A stretch of DNA of 64,000 nt from Aquimarina intermedia (lineage in GTDB: Bacteria; Bacteroidota; Bacteroidia; Flavobacteriales; Flavobacteriaceae). The DNA is taken from NCBI RefSeq assembly GCF_008124785.1, contig NZ_VNHU01000007.1:1-64000 (forward strand), given 5' to 3'. Position 1 is the first letter of the stretch; every line of letters begins with the position of its first letter. Positions 56,060 through 64,000 of this stretch are shown here, piece after piece. A program made the translations under genes and the position numbers. Under the pieces are notes generated by a model. That model made no database searches, was not told the DNA's origin, and worked only from the letters and a program-made list of their open reading frames with translations.

Positions 56060-57265
56060 TTAGTGACTATGGGCTGCATCTCCTTTTTTCATTTCTGCCA
56101 TCAGATAATAGGCATTGTTCTGCACAAACAGTGTTTCTTGAGCTATCGGTTCTAAAAACTGAACACCAACCCATTCTCCATCTCGCTGTCCGAGCAGCAC
56201 TTCTTTAGGTTTAAAGCTCCAATCAATGCCTTCTCGCTCTGCAGTAAATACGTAATAGCGATCGCCATCTTTACTTACTGCGCTTTCCGGTAGTGCAAGT
56301 GTTTTTGAAACACCTACTTCTATTCTCCCCTGAATATACATACCCGGAATCAATTTGTCTTCTTTGTTTTCGATCTCGGCATGCACGTGTACCGCTTTGG
56401 GCCCTTCCTCAAAAGTTTTACTGATGGAATAAATTTTTGCGCTTAGCTCAACACCGGGTAAGGATTGCACTTTGAAACGAACTTCCTGACCTTTACTGAC
56501 CTTGTGCACATCTCTCTCAAATACCATGAGGTCCGCATGTACATGATGCGTATTTACGATTTCGATCAAATTGGTTTGCGGCTCTACATACTGTCCAGTT
56601 TTTATATTGACCTTTTCTACAAAGCCCTCGATGGGACTTCGCAAAGCGATACGCTGATAAATAGTACCATTACGTACGCCCGTGGGATTAATATTGTATT
56701 GTTTTAATTGCGCTTCAAGACCTTGTACCATCCCATTAGCCGCCATATATTCTGATTTTGCATTTTGATAGTTCATCCCTGATCCTACTCCCGCATCATA
56801 TAATTTTTTTTGACGGGCAAACTCAGATTTTAGAAATTCACTTTTAGTATACGCATTGAGATAAGTCGTTTGTTTTTCGATCAAATTAGGATGGGATACA
56901 TACGCCAACACCTGATTTTTTTTAACCTGATCGCCCTCAATCACAGCTATGGATGCGATATTAGCACCAATCATAGCCGTTACATTTGCCTCATTTTGTG
57001 GTGGCACTTCTAACTGTCCGTTAGCCTCAACAAAACCGGTAAGGCTTCTCTCACTCAGCGTATCCAATTTGAGCTGTAAGGCATCAAACTGTTGCGCGGT
57101 AAACATCGCTTCTTTAACATTGTTGCGAGGGGCTGTCTTTTTTTCCTGCGTCATGACAGTAGTCTCCCCAGAAGACGGATCTTCATCTTTTTGTTGTCCG
57201 CAAGCACATAACAGTAGTATTACTGTTGCTAGCGGAATACGTATATATATAAAATGTTTCTTCAT
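56060..57265 (-). CDS. RND efflux adaptor (membrane fusion protein, CusB/CzcB-like)
   Basis: ATG 57265 is chosen because it gives a lipoprotein-type signal ('MKKHFIYIR...LLLCAC', Cys about residue 22). The protein has the barrel-sandwich pattern 'GANIASIAVIEGDQVKKNQVLAYVSHPNLIEKQTTYLNA', a helical hairpin with 'SEFARQKKLYDAGVG', and a beta-barrel 'LIPGMYIQGRIEV'. The MFP links the inner-membrane RND pump to the outer-membrane channel. It immediately follows the pump gene, and a few bases separate them. An in-frame Met at 57295 would overlap the pump stop. Confidence 0.9.
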   Translation of the reverse strand: MKKHFIYIRIPLATVILLLCACGQQKDEDPSSGETTVMTQEKKTAPRNNVKEAMFTAQQFDALQLKLDTLSERSLTGFVEANGQLEVPPQNEANVTAMIGANIASIAVIEGDQVKKNQVLAYVSHPNLIEKQTTYLNAYTKSEFLKSEFARQKKLYDAGVGSGMNYQNAKSEYMAANGMVQGLEAQLKQYNINPTGVRNGTIYQRIALRSPIEGFVEKVNIKTGQYVEPQTNLIEIVNTHHVHADLMVFERDVHKVSKGQEVRFKVQSLPGVELSAKIYSISKTFEEGPKAVHVHAEIENKEDKLIPGMYIQGRIEVGVSKTLALPESAVSKDGDRYYVFTAEREGIDWSFKPKEVLLGQRDGEWVGVQFLEPIAQETLFVQNNAYYLMAEMKKGDAAHSH

Positions 57266-57269
57266 GTTG

Positions 57270-60200
57270 TTATTTTTTGAAATAGTGTAGTTCAAATAGT
57301 GCCTCTAAATACTTACTAAGTACTTGTAATGATGATTCTTCTGTTTGTATCGCTTCCCGAATCAACAATGTAAATGCCGAATAATCCAGTGCACCTTCTT
57401 TATATCCCAACAAAGCTCCTTTGCGCTGTGCTTGGGCTAAAGGAACGGCTTCTGTTGTATAAAAATCTTGGGTAGCCTTCCATTTTTCAAAATTTTGAAG
57501 CGCTTGTCGCTGTCGTGATTCAAAGTGTCGCTGACTAAAGGCTGAAGATTCCTGAGCGATATAGGTATCAAGTTTTGACGCTTTTATAGTTGACCGGTTT
57601 TTGCCATCGAAGAAAGGAAAGGAAAGTCCTACCTGATAACTATAAAAATTGGAAGTTCCATTAACTTCTTGCAGCCCACCTTGTAGATTTAATTTGGGAA
57701 GCCTGTCAGAGCGTGCTGTACGATATCCTGCTTGTGAAACTTCGAGACGCTCTTGTATAATCTTAAGCTCCGGATGCAAAGTTTTCTCGATACTTCCCAA
57801 AAACATCAGTGCATCGGGAGCGATGGTATCGGTTACGGTATAAAACATCGTGTCGCCCAACCACAAATTGAATTGTTCTAAGGCAATCGTATAATCATGC
57901 GCCAGTTGCTCCATTTTATTTTGGATCTGCGCAGCTTGATTTTGTGCGGCTTTAAACTCCAATTTCGAGATAGCTTCTACTTCATAATTCAACGCTACGG
58001 CTTTAGAAAAATTACTGTATATGGAATCCAGTTCTTTATATAAGGCAAGTTTTCTTTTTGCTAAATAGACAGCAGTCCATAGTGTTTTTACCTCCTTTTC
58101 TACCTCAAGCACAGATTGATCATAAAATGCCTCTGCTAACAGTACACGTTTGTTCTGGAGTCTTTTTTTTGCTGTGATTCCAAAAAGATCAATATTCGAT
58201 TGCCCTACACCAACAAGCGTATAAATTCCGCGAGTCTCATTTATTTCTTCTCCTCCCGTGAAAATTTTGGTAGTTCCAAAATCATATGCTGCACGTTGTT
58301 GCGCTACTTGTTTATCTATTTCTAATTGTCGTATTTTTAATAACGGATAATTATCTTTTGCTAAGGCTATTGATTGTTCTAAAGAAATCTCCGGATATTG
58401 ATTTTGAATACTTTGCGCTTCCGCGGAAGCTGAATAGAAGAACAGTACACCCACAAATGATGCTACAATAACGGACTTTTTTAGGAGGAATCGTTTTTTA
58501 GAACGCTTTTCAATCCATTGGTAACATATGGGCAGTACAAAGAGGGTTAATAAGGTGGAAGTCACCAAGCCACCTATCACTACTGTTGCCAAAGGGCGTT
58601 GCACCTCTGCCCCTGCCGATGCTGATATCGCCATAGGTAGAAAGCCCAGAACATCGGTTAACGCGGTAAGCATGATAGGACGTATTCTTCGTTTTGTACC
58701 CTGCACAATTCGATCTTTTAAATTTGTGACACCTTCATCTTTTAATTCATTGAGTCCGCTTATCATAACGAGTCCATTAAGCACTGCGACGCCAAATAAA
58801 ACTATAAAACCAACGCCTGCCGAAATACTAAAGGGCATATCCCGCAACCATAAGGCAAAAATACCTCCGATAGTCGCCATAGGAATCGCCAAATAAATCA
58901 TGAGCGTTTGAGAAAAGGATTTTAAGGCAAAATAAATCAATATAAAGATGAGCAATAACGCAATAGGAACAACGGTTTGTAACCGTTTGCTGGCTCTTTC
59001 CAAATTTTCAAAAGCACCACCATATCGAATAAAATAACCGGGAGGCAAAGTAAAGTTTTGATCGAGACGTTCTTTTATCTCTTCGACTACCGATTGCACA
59101 TCACGTCCCCGAATATTGATCCCAACATACGTTCTACGATTCGTATTATCACGACTTATTTGCATCGGTCCCTGTTCATACCGTACACTGGCTATCTCGC
59201 GTAAAGGAATCTGGGATCCACCCGGTAAGGTCACAAACAGCTCCTGAATATCGTTAATACTAGTCCGATCCTCCTTTTGAAAGCGTACCACCAGATCAAA
59301 TCGTTTTTCACCCTCAAAAATAACCCCTGCTTTACTTCCTGCAAAGGCTGCCTGAATAGTTGAATTGACTGTTTTAATATTGAGACCATATTGCGACAGC
59401 TTATCTCTATTATAACGCACCGTAATTTGAGGGAGTCCATCGGTAGCCTCTACTTTGTAATCGGCAACCCCAGGGACCTTACTTATAATGTTCCCCATTT
59501 CTTCAGCTTTGCTGGAAAGCACATCTAGGTCTTCGCCAAACAACTTAATAGCAACATCTTCCCGTACCCCGGTAAGCAATTCGTTAAAACGCATCTCGAT
59601 AGGTTGGGTAAATTCAAAATTAACGCCGGGAAGTATGCTGATCTCTTCCTTAATTTTTTGAACCAGTTCTTCTTTCGTTTCCGCCGAAGTCCATGCATCC
59701 ATGGGTTTAAGGATCGCAAATACATCGGCTATGTCCATTGGCATGGGGTCAGTCGGTACATCTGCGACACCGATGCGACTCACTACAGTCTTCACTTCGG
59801 GAAATTTGGCCTTAATTATCTGTTCTATTTTGGTGGTGGTCGCTATGGTTTCCTGTAAGGAGCTTCCGGGTTTTAAAATTGCGTGAAATGCAATATCTCC
59901 TTCATCGAGATCGGGTATAAATTCGCCTCCCATGCGACTAAATGTAAACAGCGCTATTCCAAATAACAGGATGGAAACGCCTATAATCAGTTTGCCTTTT
60001 CTAAGGGATTTAATTAGTACGTTCTCATATTTTGATGCTATCCAATACACAAATCTGTCACCATATGATTTTTTTGAATGTGATACTTTTCTAATAACCA
60101 ATGAAGTCACCATAGGGACATAGGTCAGACATAAAACCATCGCTCCCAACATGGCAAATATAAATGTAAGTGCCATAGGTCGAAACATTTTTCCTTCCAC

Positions 60201-61610
60201 CCCTTCCAGCGCTAAAATCGGTAAAAAAACGATGAGAATTATTAACTGCCCAAAAAATGCGGTGTTCATCATTTTTTTGGAAGCTTTTGCGGTGATCGTA
60301 TTGCTTTCTTTTGAGGTAAGCTTGCGGACCTTGTCCTTTACGCTGTATCGATAGATTATAAAGACGGTACTCTCAACAATTATCACGGCACCATCCACTA
60401 TAATTCCAAAATCAATCGCACCCAAACTCATGAGATTGGCCCACACATCAAAAATATTCATAAAGATAAAGGCGAATAGCAATGATAACGGAATTGTCGA
60501 AGCAACAATGAGTCCTGCTCGCCAGTTACCTAACAAGAGAACCAACACAAAAATGACGATAAGTCCACCCTCTAGTAAATTACTAAACACGGTAGTTGTC
60601 GTTTTTTGAATAAGTTCACTACGATCCAGAAAGGGTTCGATGACAACACCGTCCGGCAGAGATTTTTGGATTTGACGCATCCGTTCTTTCACTTCTGCAA
60701 TTACAGCATCAGAGTTTGCACCTTTGAGCATTAAAATCATACCACCTACTGCTTCGCCTTTCCCATCTTTGGTCAAGGCTCCGTATCGTACAGCACTTCC
60801 TAAGGTCACAGTACCAATATCTTTAATCCGAATAGGGATATTATTTACTGTTTTAATGACCATGCGCTCTATATCACTAACCGTTCTGGCAAGTCCCTCT
60901 CCTCTTATAAAGTTTGCTTGATGATTTCTTTCAATATAGGCGCCGCCTGTATTTTGATTGTTATTATTTAGTGCTGTAAACACTTCTGATATGGTGATAC
61001 CAATCGCCCGCAATTCGTTGGGATTGATTGCAACCTCGTATTGTTTTTTATTCCCTCCAAAGGCATTTACTTCGATGACACCGGGTACCATTGCCATTTG
61101 ACGTTTGATAATCCAGTCCTGCATGGTACGTAGCTCTGTCGTAGTATATCTATCTGTATAAGCTTCCTCTACTGTTAAAGTATATTGGTAGATTTCGCCT
61201 AATCCCGACGAAATGGGACCCATAGTAGGTTCGCCAAAACCTTCAGGAATTTGGTCTTGCACTTCGGATAACTTTTCGGCAACTAACTGCCTTGGTAAGT
61301 AGGTGCCAACGTCGTCATCAAAAACAATGGTAACTACCGATAATCCAAATCGTGAAATCGATCGAATTTCTTGGACATTGGGTAAATTACTCAGGGCAAC
61401 CTCTACCGGATAGGTTACAAATTGTTCAATATCCTCGGTTCCCAAATTTGGAGATTGCGTGATGACTTGCACCTGATTATTAGTAATATCAGGAACGGCA
61501 TCGATGGGAACTTGGGTTATACTCCATATCCCAACGCCAATAAGTACGCAGGTGAGTAACCCAATAATAAATTTATTTTGGATTGAAAAATCAATGATTT
61601 TATTAATCAT
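57270..61610 (-). CDS. CzcA/CusA-type heavy-metal RND pump fused to a TolC-like outer-membrane factor
   Basis: A 1446-residue fusion. Residues 1 to ~1035 form the RND pump: heavy-metal signatures 'GAIDFGIIVDGAVIIVE' and 'PGSSLQETIATTTKIEQIIKAKFPEVKTVVSRIG', plus twelve transmembrane helices ending 'LPICYQWIEKRSKKRF'. A segment 'KSVIVASFVGVLFFYSASAEAQ' (~1040-1062) looks like a residual signal peptide. The rest is an outer-membrane efflux protein ('ISLEQSIALAKDNYPLLKIRQLEIDKQ', 'YQVGLSFPFFDGKNRSTIKASK'), TolC/CzcC-like. Such fusions occur in Bacteroidota. The substrate is probably Co, Zn, Cd or Cu. Confidence 0.92.
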   Translation of the reverse strand: MINKIIDFSIQNKFIIGLLTCVLIGVGIWSITQVPIDAVPDITNNQVQVITQSPNLGTEDIEQFVTYPVEVALSNLPNVQEIRSISRFGLSVVTIVFDDDVGTYLPRQLVAEKLSEVQDQIPEGFGEPTMGPISSGLGEIYQYTLTVEEAYTDRYTTTELRTMQDWIIKRQMAMVPGVIEVNAFGGNKKQYEVAINPNELRAIGITISEVFTALNNNNQNTGGAYIERNHQANFIRGEGLARTVSDIERMVIKTVNNIPIRIKDIGTVTLGSAVRYGALTKDGKGEAVGGMILMLKGANSDAVIAEVKERMRQIQKSLPDGVVIEPFLDRSELIQKTTTTVFSNLLEGGLIVIFVLVLLLGNWRAGLIVASTIPLSLLFAFIFMNIFDVWANLMSLGAIDFGIIVDGAVIIVESTVFIIYRYSVKDKVRKLTSKESNTITAKASKKMMNTAFFGQLIILIVFLPILALEGVEGKMFRPMALTFIFAMLGAMVLCLTYVPMVTSLVIRKVSHSKKSYGDRFVYWIASKYENVLIKSLRKGKLIIGVSILLFGIALFTFSRMGGEFIPDLDEGDIAFHAILKPGSSLQETIATTTKIEQIIKAKFPEVKTVVSRIGVADVPTDPMPMDIADVFAILKPMDAWTSAETKEELVQKIKEEISILPGVNFEFTQPIEMRFNELLTGVREDVAIKLFGEDLDVLSSKAEEMGNIISKVPGVADYKVEATDGLPQITVRYNRDKLSQYGLNIKTVNSTIQAAFAGSKAGVIFEGEKRFDLVVRFQKEDRTSINDIQELFVTLPGGSQIPLREIASVRYEQGPMQISRDNTNRRTYVGINIRGRDVQSVVEEIKERLDQNFTLPPGYFIRYGGAFENLERASKRLQTVVPIALLLIFILIYFALKSFSQTLMIYLAIPMATIGGIFALWLRDMPFSISAGVGFIVLFGVAVLNGLVMISGLNELKDEGVTNLKDRIVQGTKRRIRPIMLTALTDVLGFLPMAISASAGAEVQRPLATVVIGGLVTSTLLTLFVLPICYQWIEKRSKKRFLLKKSVIVASFVGVLFFYSASAEAQSIQNQYPEISLEQSIALAKDNYPLLKIRQLEIDKQVAQQRAAYDFGTTKIFTGGEEINETRGIYTLVGVGQSNIDLFGITAKKRLQNKRVLLAEAFYDQSVLEVEKEVKTLWTAVYLAKRKLALYKELDSIYSNFSKAVALNYEVEAISKLEFKAAQNQAAQIQNKMEQLAHDYTIALEQFNLWLGDTMFYTVTDTIAPDALMFLGSIEKTLHPELKIIQERLEVSQAGYRTARSDRLPKLNLQGGLQEVNGTSNFYSYQVGLSFPFFDGKNRSTIKASKLDTYIAQESSAFSQRHFESRQRQALQNFEKWKATQDFYTTEAVPLAQAQRKGALLGYKEGALDYSAFTLLIREAIQTEESSLQVLSKYLEALFELHYFKK

Positions 61611-61648
61611 GAACTATGTATTAATTCAGTTAAAACTAAAAGAATAGC

Positions 61649-61664
61649 TTTCGCGATAGCGAAA
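61649..61664. repeat. Palindromic repeat TTTCGCGATAGCGAAA
   Basis: The inverted repeat TTTCGC..GCGAAA around GATA lies between the pump start codon and the DUF6660 gene. It resembles the TCGCGATAGCGA motif found widely in flavobacterial spacers. Confidence 0.5.
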
Positions 61665-61705
61665 ACCAGTATAGTAAGGACATAGGTGTCCTAAAAAGAA
61701 CTGAA

Positions 61706-62008
61706 TTATACCCTGGGAGGTTGTAAAATGGTATGAGGTATATCTTTGCCCAAACTATCAAAGTGTACAAACACCTCTGAGGTAATTTCGGTAATAATAG
61801 GCGCAAATGCGATCATATTAAAATTGATAGTATGTACATGACAGCAGTGACATTGACAGAAGGGAGAACACAACTCTGCGGAATCATGGGTATGATCATC
61901 CTCCAATTCAGCAGCAATCTCTATAGCTGCCTCCTCTGAATGCTCTTCGGCATCACTGCACGCCAGAAAGTTGAGTGACAAAAAATAAATGGATAGTATG
62001 ACGGTCAT
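61706..62008 (-). CDS. DUF6660-type Cys/His-rich lipoprotein-like protein
   Basis: The Met at 62008 is chosen over one 8 codons upstream because it gives a better signal: 'MTVILSIYFLSLNFLAC' with Cys at about residue 17. The mature part has an acidic stretch, 'DDHTHDSAELCSPFCQCHCCHVHTINF', with Cys/His repeats fit for metal binding, then a hydrophobic tail. It matches DUF6660, which I recall next to CzcA-type pumps in flavobacteria. It is the first gene of the metal cluster and could be a periplasmic metal carrier. Confidence 0.82.
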   Translation of the reverse strand: MTVILSIYFLSLNFLACSDAEEHSEEAAIEIAAELEDDHTHDSAELCSPFCQCHCCHVHTINFNMIAFAPIITEITSEVFVHFDSLGKDIPHTILQPPRV

Positions 62009-62106
62009 AATTTTCACATGACAAAAATACAAATAAAATGATGCACAACTGTTGCAAAAGGTATTTTGAATAAATGAAAGTTTTAATTAGTTTGAGGTTT
62101 TAAATG

Positions 62107-62126
62107 CCCTTCCCTCGAGGGAAGGG
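62107..62126. repeat. Perfect 20-bp palindrome
   Basis: CCCTTCCCTCGAGGGAAGGG is its own reverse complement. It sits between the DUF6660 and proC genes, GC-rich within AT-rich sequence. Related CCTTTCC/GGAAAGG palindromes occur at 53012 and 53388. Confidence 0.75.
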
Positions 62127-62193
62127 TTAGGGATGGGTGTTCTAATCTATGACTCGTCCTAAAAAAAGTTTACTTTACTTGAGCTTTTAAACT

Positions 62194-62997
62194 CTACTCC
62201 TCCCCTAACTCAACCGCTCTATGAAACGCGGCAAAAGCAGCTTCTTTTATCAATTCGTTTACATTATTATCCTCCATAGAGTCCAGAGCAGCACGTGTTG
62301 TACCACCTTTAGATGCTACACGCTCCATCCATGAATTGGGAGAGAGATCTGATTGGTTAAAAAGTTCCACCGCTCCTGTAAACGTCTGACTAACCAAGTC
62401 TTTAGAATCATCTGCTGAGAATCCCATTTGCAATGCAGCCTCCATCATGCTCTGCATAAAATAAAAAACATATGCGGGACCACTTCCGGAGATCCCTGTA
62501 GAGGCATCGATGTATTTTTCATTTCTTACCTTTATAGTCTTCCCTGTAGTACACAATAAGTCTTCTATGGTTAATAATTCTATTCGCGATACTTCCTCAG
62601 AAGCGGTGTAGGAGGTTAAACCTTTACCAATTTGGGCTGGTAAGTTAGGCATGGCACGCACAACCTTAGGCAACCCTATTTCATCTTGCATGGTTTGTAT
62701 TGTAACCCCGGCCATAATCGAAATTACAATCTGTCCTTCAAAAACTAGCGATTTTAATCGGGTAAATAAATCTGTACTATGATAAGGTTTTACTGCTAAA
62801 AAAATTAAATCGGCTTTTGGTACGCAATCTTCCGGTCTGTGAAAAACATCAAAATGAGATATTTTATCTAAGCGTGTTCGCGTTTCTTCTGAGTTGTCCA
62901 GGATCATAATATTACGCTTCTTTAAAATTTTTGATTTTGACATGGCTTCAGCATATGTCAAACCCATGTTTCCTGCACCTATTACTAATACTTTCAT
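62194..62997 (-). CDS. proC: Pyrroline-5-carboxylate reductase
   Basis: A 267-residue enzyme making proline from pyrroline-5-carboxylate with NAD(P)H. The ATG at 62997 ('MKVLVIGAGNMGLTYAEAM') begins at the usual Rossmann motif, so the in-frame Met five codons earlier is less likely. 'IFLAVKPYHSTDL', 'VVRAMPNLPAQIGKG' and 'TGISGSGPAYVFYFMQSMMEAALQMGF' are family signatures. The C-terminal 'VASKGGTTRAALDSME' is intact. It is 182 bases from the metal cluster and has no operon partner in the window. Confidence 0.96.
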   Translation of the reverse strand: MKVLVIGAGNMGLTYAEAMSKSKILKKRNIMILDNSEETRTRLDKISHFDVFHRPEDCVPKADLIFLAVKPYHSTDLFTRLKSLVFEGQIVISIMAGVTIQTMQDEIGLPKVVRAMPNLPAQIGKGLTSYTASEEVSRIELLTIEDLLCTTGKTIKVRNEKYIDASTGISGSGPAYVFYFMQSMMEAALQMGFSADDSKDLVSQTFTGAVELFNQSDLSPNSWMERVASKGGTTRAALDSMEDNNVNELIKEAAFAAFHRAVELGEE

Positions 62998-63283
62998 TCG
63001 ATTGTTTATCATTTTTATTAGAATCCATAGTATAACGTTTTTTTTCCGTTTCTTAAAATTTGAATTGCTTTACGCCACTCCAACAATACAATCATGCTAG
63101 CAATACTTGCATACAATCCCAAGTAAATTCAAAATTTCTCAAAGAAATCCTCCATTTTAATCATTTATCGCAAAAAAAATAACTAAAAAACTATTTTACT
63201 ACTAAAAATGCGATCAAAATCCCGAAAGCATTATGGTATGCTCTACCGAATACATTATATTTACTCTCTAAAATATTTCTCAT

Positions 63284-63772
63284 ATGACGACTAATAATTT
63301 CAAAGTTAAAGTGGATGACACTTTCGAATTTGATTTTAATGATACAACTCTATCCGAAATTGACGCAGTTGCTACCGGTAAGAATTCATATCACGCATTG
63401 GATAAATCCAAATCATTTCACAGCGAAATCATTGATCAAAATTTTACTGACAAAGAATATACAGTTCGTGTGAATAACACCGATTTCAAAGTTCATATTG
63501 ACAATGCCCTGGATATAGCAATCAAGGCAATGGGTTTTACCATAGGTGCAACCAAAAACGTAAATTCAATCAAAGCTCCTATGCCGGGGTTAATTTTGGA
63601 TGTTCAGGTACAAGTTGGAGATACCGTAACACAGGACACTCCTTTACTAATTTTAGAGGCTATGAAAATGGAAAATCTTTTATCTTCTCCTCGGGATGGC
63701 GTTATTAAATCTATCACAGCAGCTGTTGGTGACGCTGTAGACAAAGGACAACTCTTAATTGAATTTGAATAA
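63284..63772 (+). CDS. Biotin carboxyl carrier protein (acyl-CoA carboxylase)
   Basis: A 162-residue protein. Residues 1-85 are a charged and beta-rich N-terminal part, and 95-162 are the biotinyl domain: 'IKAPMPGLILDVQVQVGDTVTQDTPLLILEAMKMENLLSSPRDG', with biotinylated Lys128 in 'EAMKMEN'. It carries carboxy-biotin between the carboxylase encoded 57 bases downstream and a carboxyltransferase outside the window. The acceptor (acetyl-, propionyl- or another acyl-CoA) cannot be told from these genes alone. Confidence 0.9.
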   Translation: MTTNNFKVKVDDTFEFDFNDTTLSEIDAVATGKNSYHALDKSKSFHSEIIDQNFTDKEYTVRVNNTDFKVHIDNALDIAIKAMGFTIGATKNVNSIKAPMPGLILDVQVQVGDTVTQDTPLLILEAMKMENLLSSPRDGVIKSITAAVGDAVDKGQLLIEFE

Positions 63773-63828
63773 TCAATGCATTATAACTGAAAGTTTATAG
63801 CAGTATAAGAATCAACATTTTCTATTCT

Positions 63829-64000
63829 ATGAAATCAAAAAAAAATATACATAAAATACTGATTGCCAACCGTGGCGAAATTGCCATTCGCGTTATGCGA
63901 ACTGCCAAAAAAATGGGAATCCGCACCGTGGCGGTATACTCGACCATTGATCGCAACGCTCCACATGTGCGCTTTGCAGATGAAGCGGTACTTATTGGGG
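63829..64000 (+). CDS. Biotin carboxylase subunit (3' end outside window)
   Basis: The first 57 codons are visible: '[40 protein letters not shown]', then '[13 protein letters not shown]', the ATP-grasp biotin-carboxylase N terminus. The reading frame runs off the window edge. It carboxylates the biotin on the preceding carrier protein using ATP and bicarbonate. Confidence 0.9.
   Translation, partial: MKSKKNIHKILIANRGEIAIRVMRTAKKMGIRTVAVYSTIDRNAPHVRFADEAVLIG

Noticed and set aside
1..64000. tRNA or rRNA genes
   Set aside because: Scanning the spacers for T-arm (GGTTCGA-type) and conserved rRNA segments found none.

Overview
This AT-rich window comes from a member of the Bacteroidota, most likely a marine Flavobacteriaceae. 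The grounds are gliding-motility genes (GldF/GldG), TonB-dependent receptors with carboxypeptidase-regulatory and STN domains, a FecI/FecR pair, flavobacterial families (DUF6660, DUF1572, DUF4374) and Bacteroidota-type promoters (TAnnTTTG). No rRNA, tRNA, CRISPR array, intact transposase or prophage was seen. All functional calls come from reading the sequence and recalling families; no search was run.

Layout. (1) 0-3 kb is an accessory patch. It holds the 3' end of a probable YobI-type NTPase gene, two small exported proteins, two group II intron tail remnants and strongly structured intergenic elements. (2) 2.9-12.1 kb is a probable iron or siderophore acquisition locus: a divergent AraC regulator, then TonB receptor, DUF4374 lipoprotein, exported ankyrin protein, DUF2271 protein and a PepSY-membrane/flavodoxin/ferredoxin-reductase-like protein. 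A 14-bp sequence repeated with 21-bp spacing lies between regulator and receptor and is probably the operator. (3) 12.3-20.7 kb is a loose, partly decayed region: 2OG-Fe(II) oxygenase, a frameshifted HSL-type hydrolase, a CDGSH protein, AraC, an SRPBCC protein, lipoproteins and an amidase. Its spacers carry most copies of a ~100-bp dispersed repeat.

(4) 20.8-31.8 kb is a housekeeping block: purC, phoH, SAM hydroxide adenosyltransferase, a small monooxygenase-like protein, a fused gldF-gldG, a decayed DUF1572 gene, dnaN, a DUF1028 protein, a threonine/serine dehydratase, trmL and a peroxiredoxin-like protein. (5) 31.8-39.8 kb is nitrogen assimilation: gltB-gltD on the minus strand and P-II-amt on the plus strand, divergent across a spacer with an ACCCC/GGGGT inverted repeat. 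(6) 39.9-47.6 kb holds mnmE, a candidate small RNA with its own promoter and terminator, a Gln-rich tandem-repeat protein, a protein with an HExxH motif, a sigma-factor remnant, galM, an EamA exporter, an SDR enzyme and rlmF.

(7) 47.7-52.8 kb is a cell-surface signalling set: an ECF sigma factor divergent from a FecR anti-sigma factor and an STN-containing TonB receptor. (8) 52.8-53.6 kb is a gene-free cluster of palindromic repeats. (9) 53.6-62.0 kb is a metal-resistance cluster on the minus strand: DUF6660 protein, a CzcA pump fused to a TolC-like outer-membrane factor, an adaptor protein, a Fur-family regulator and a P1B-type ATPase with SPC and HEGST motifs. (10) The window ends with proC and a biotin-carrier protein followed by a biotin carboxylase cut by the window edge.
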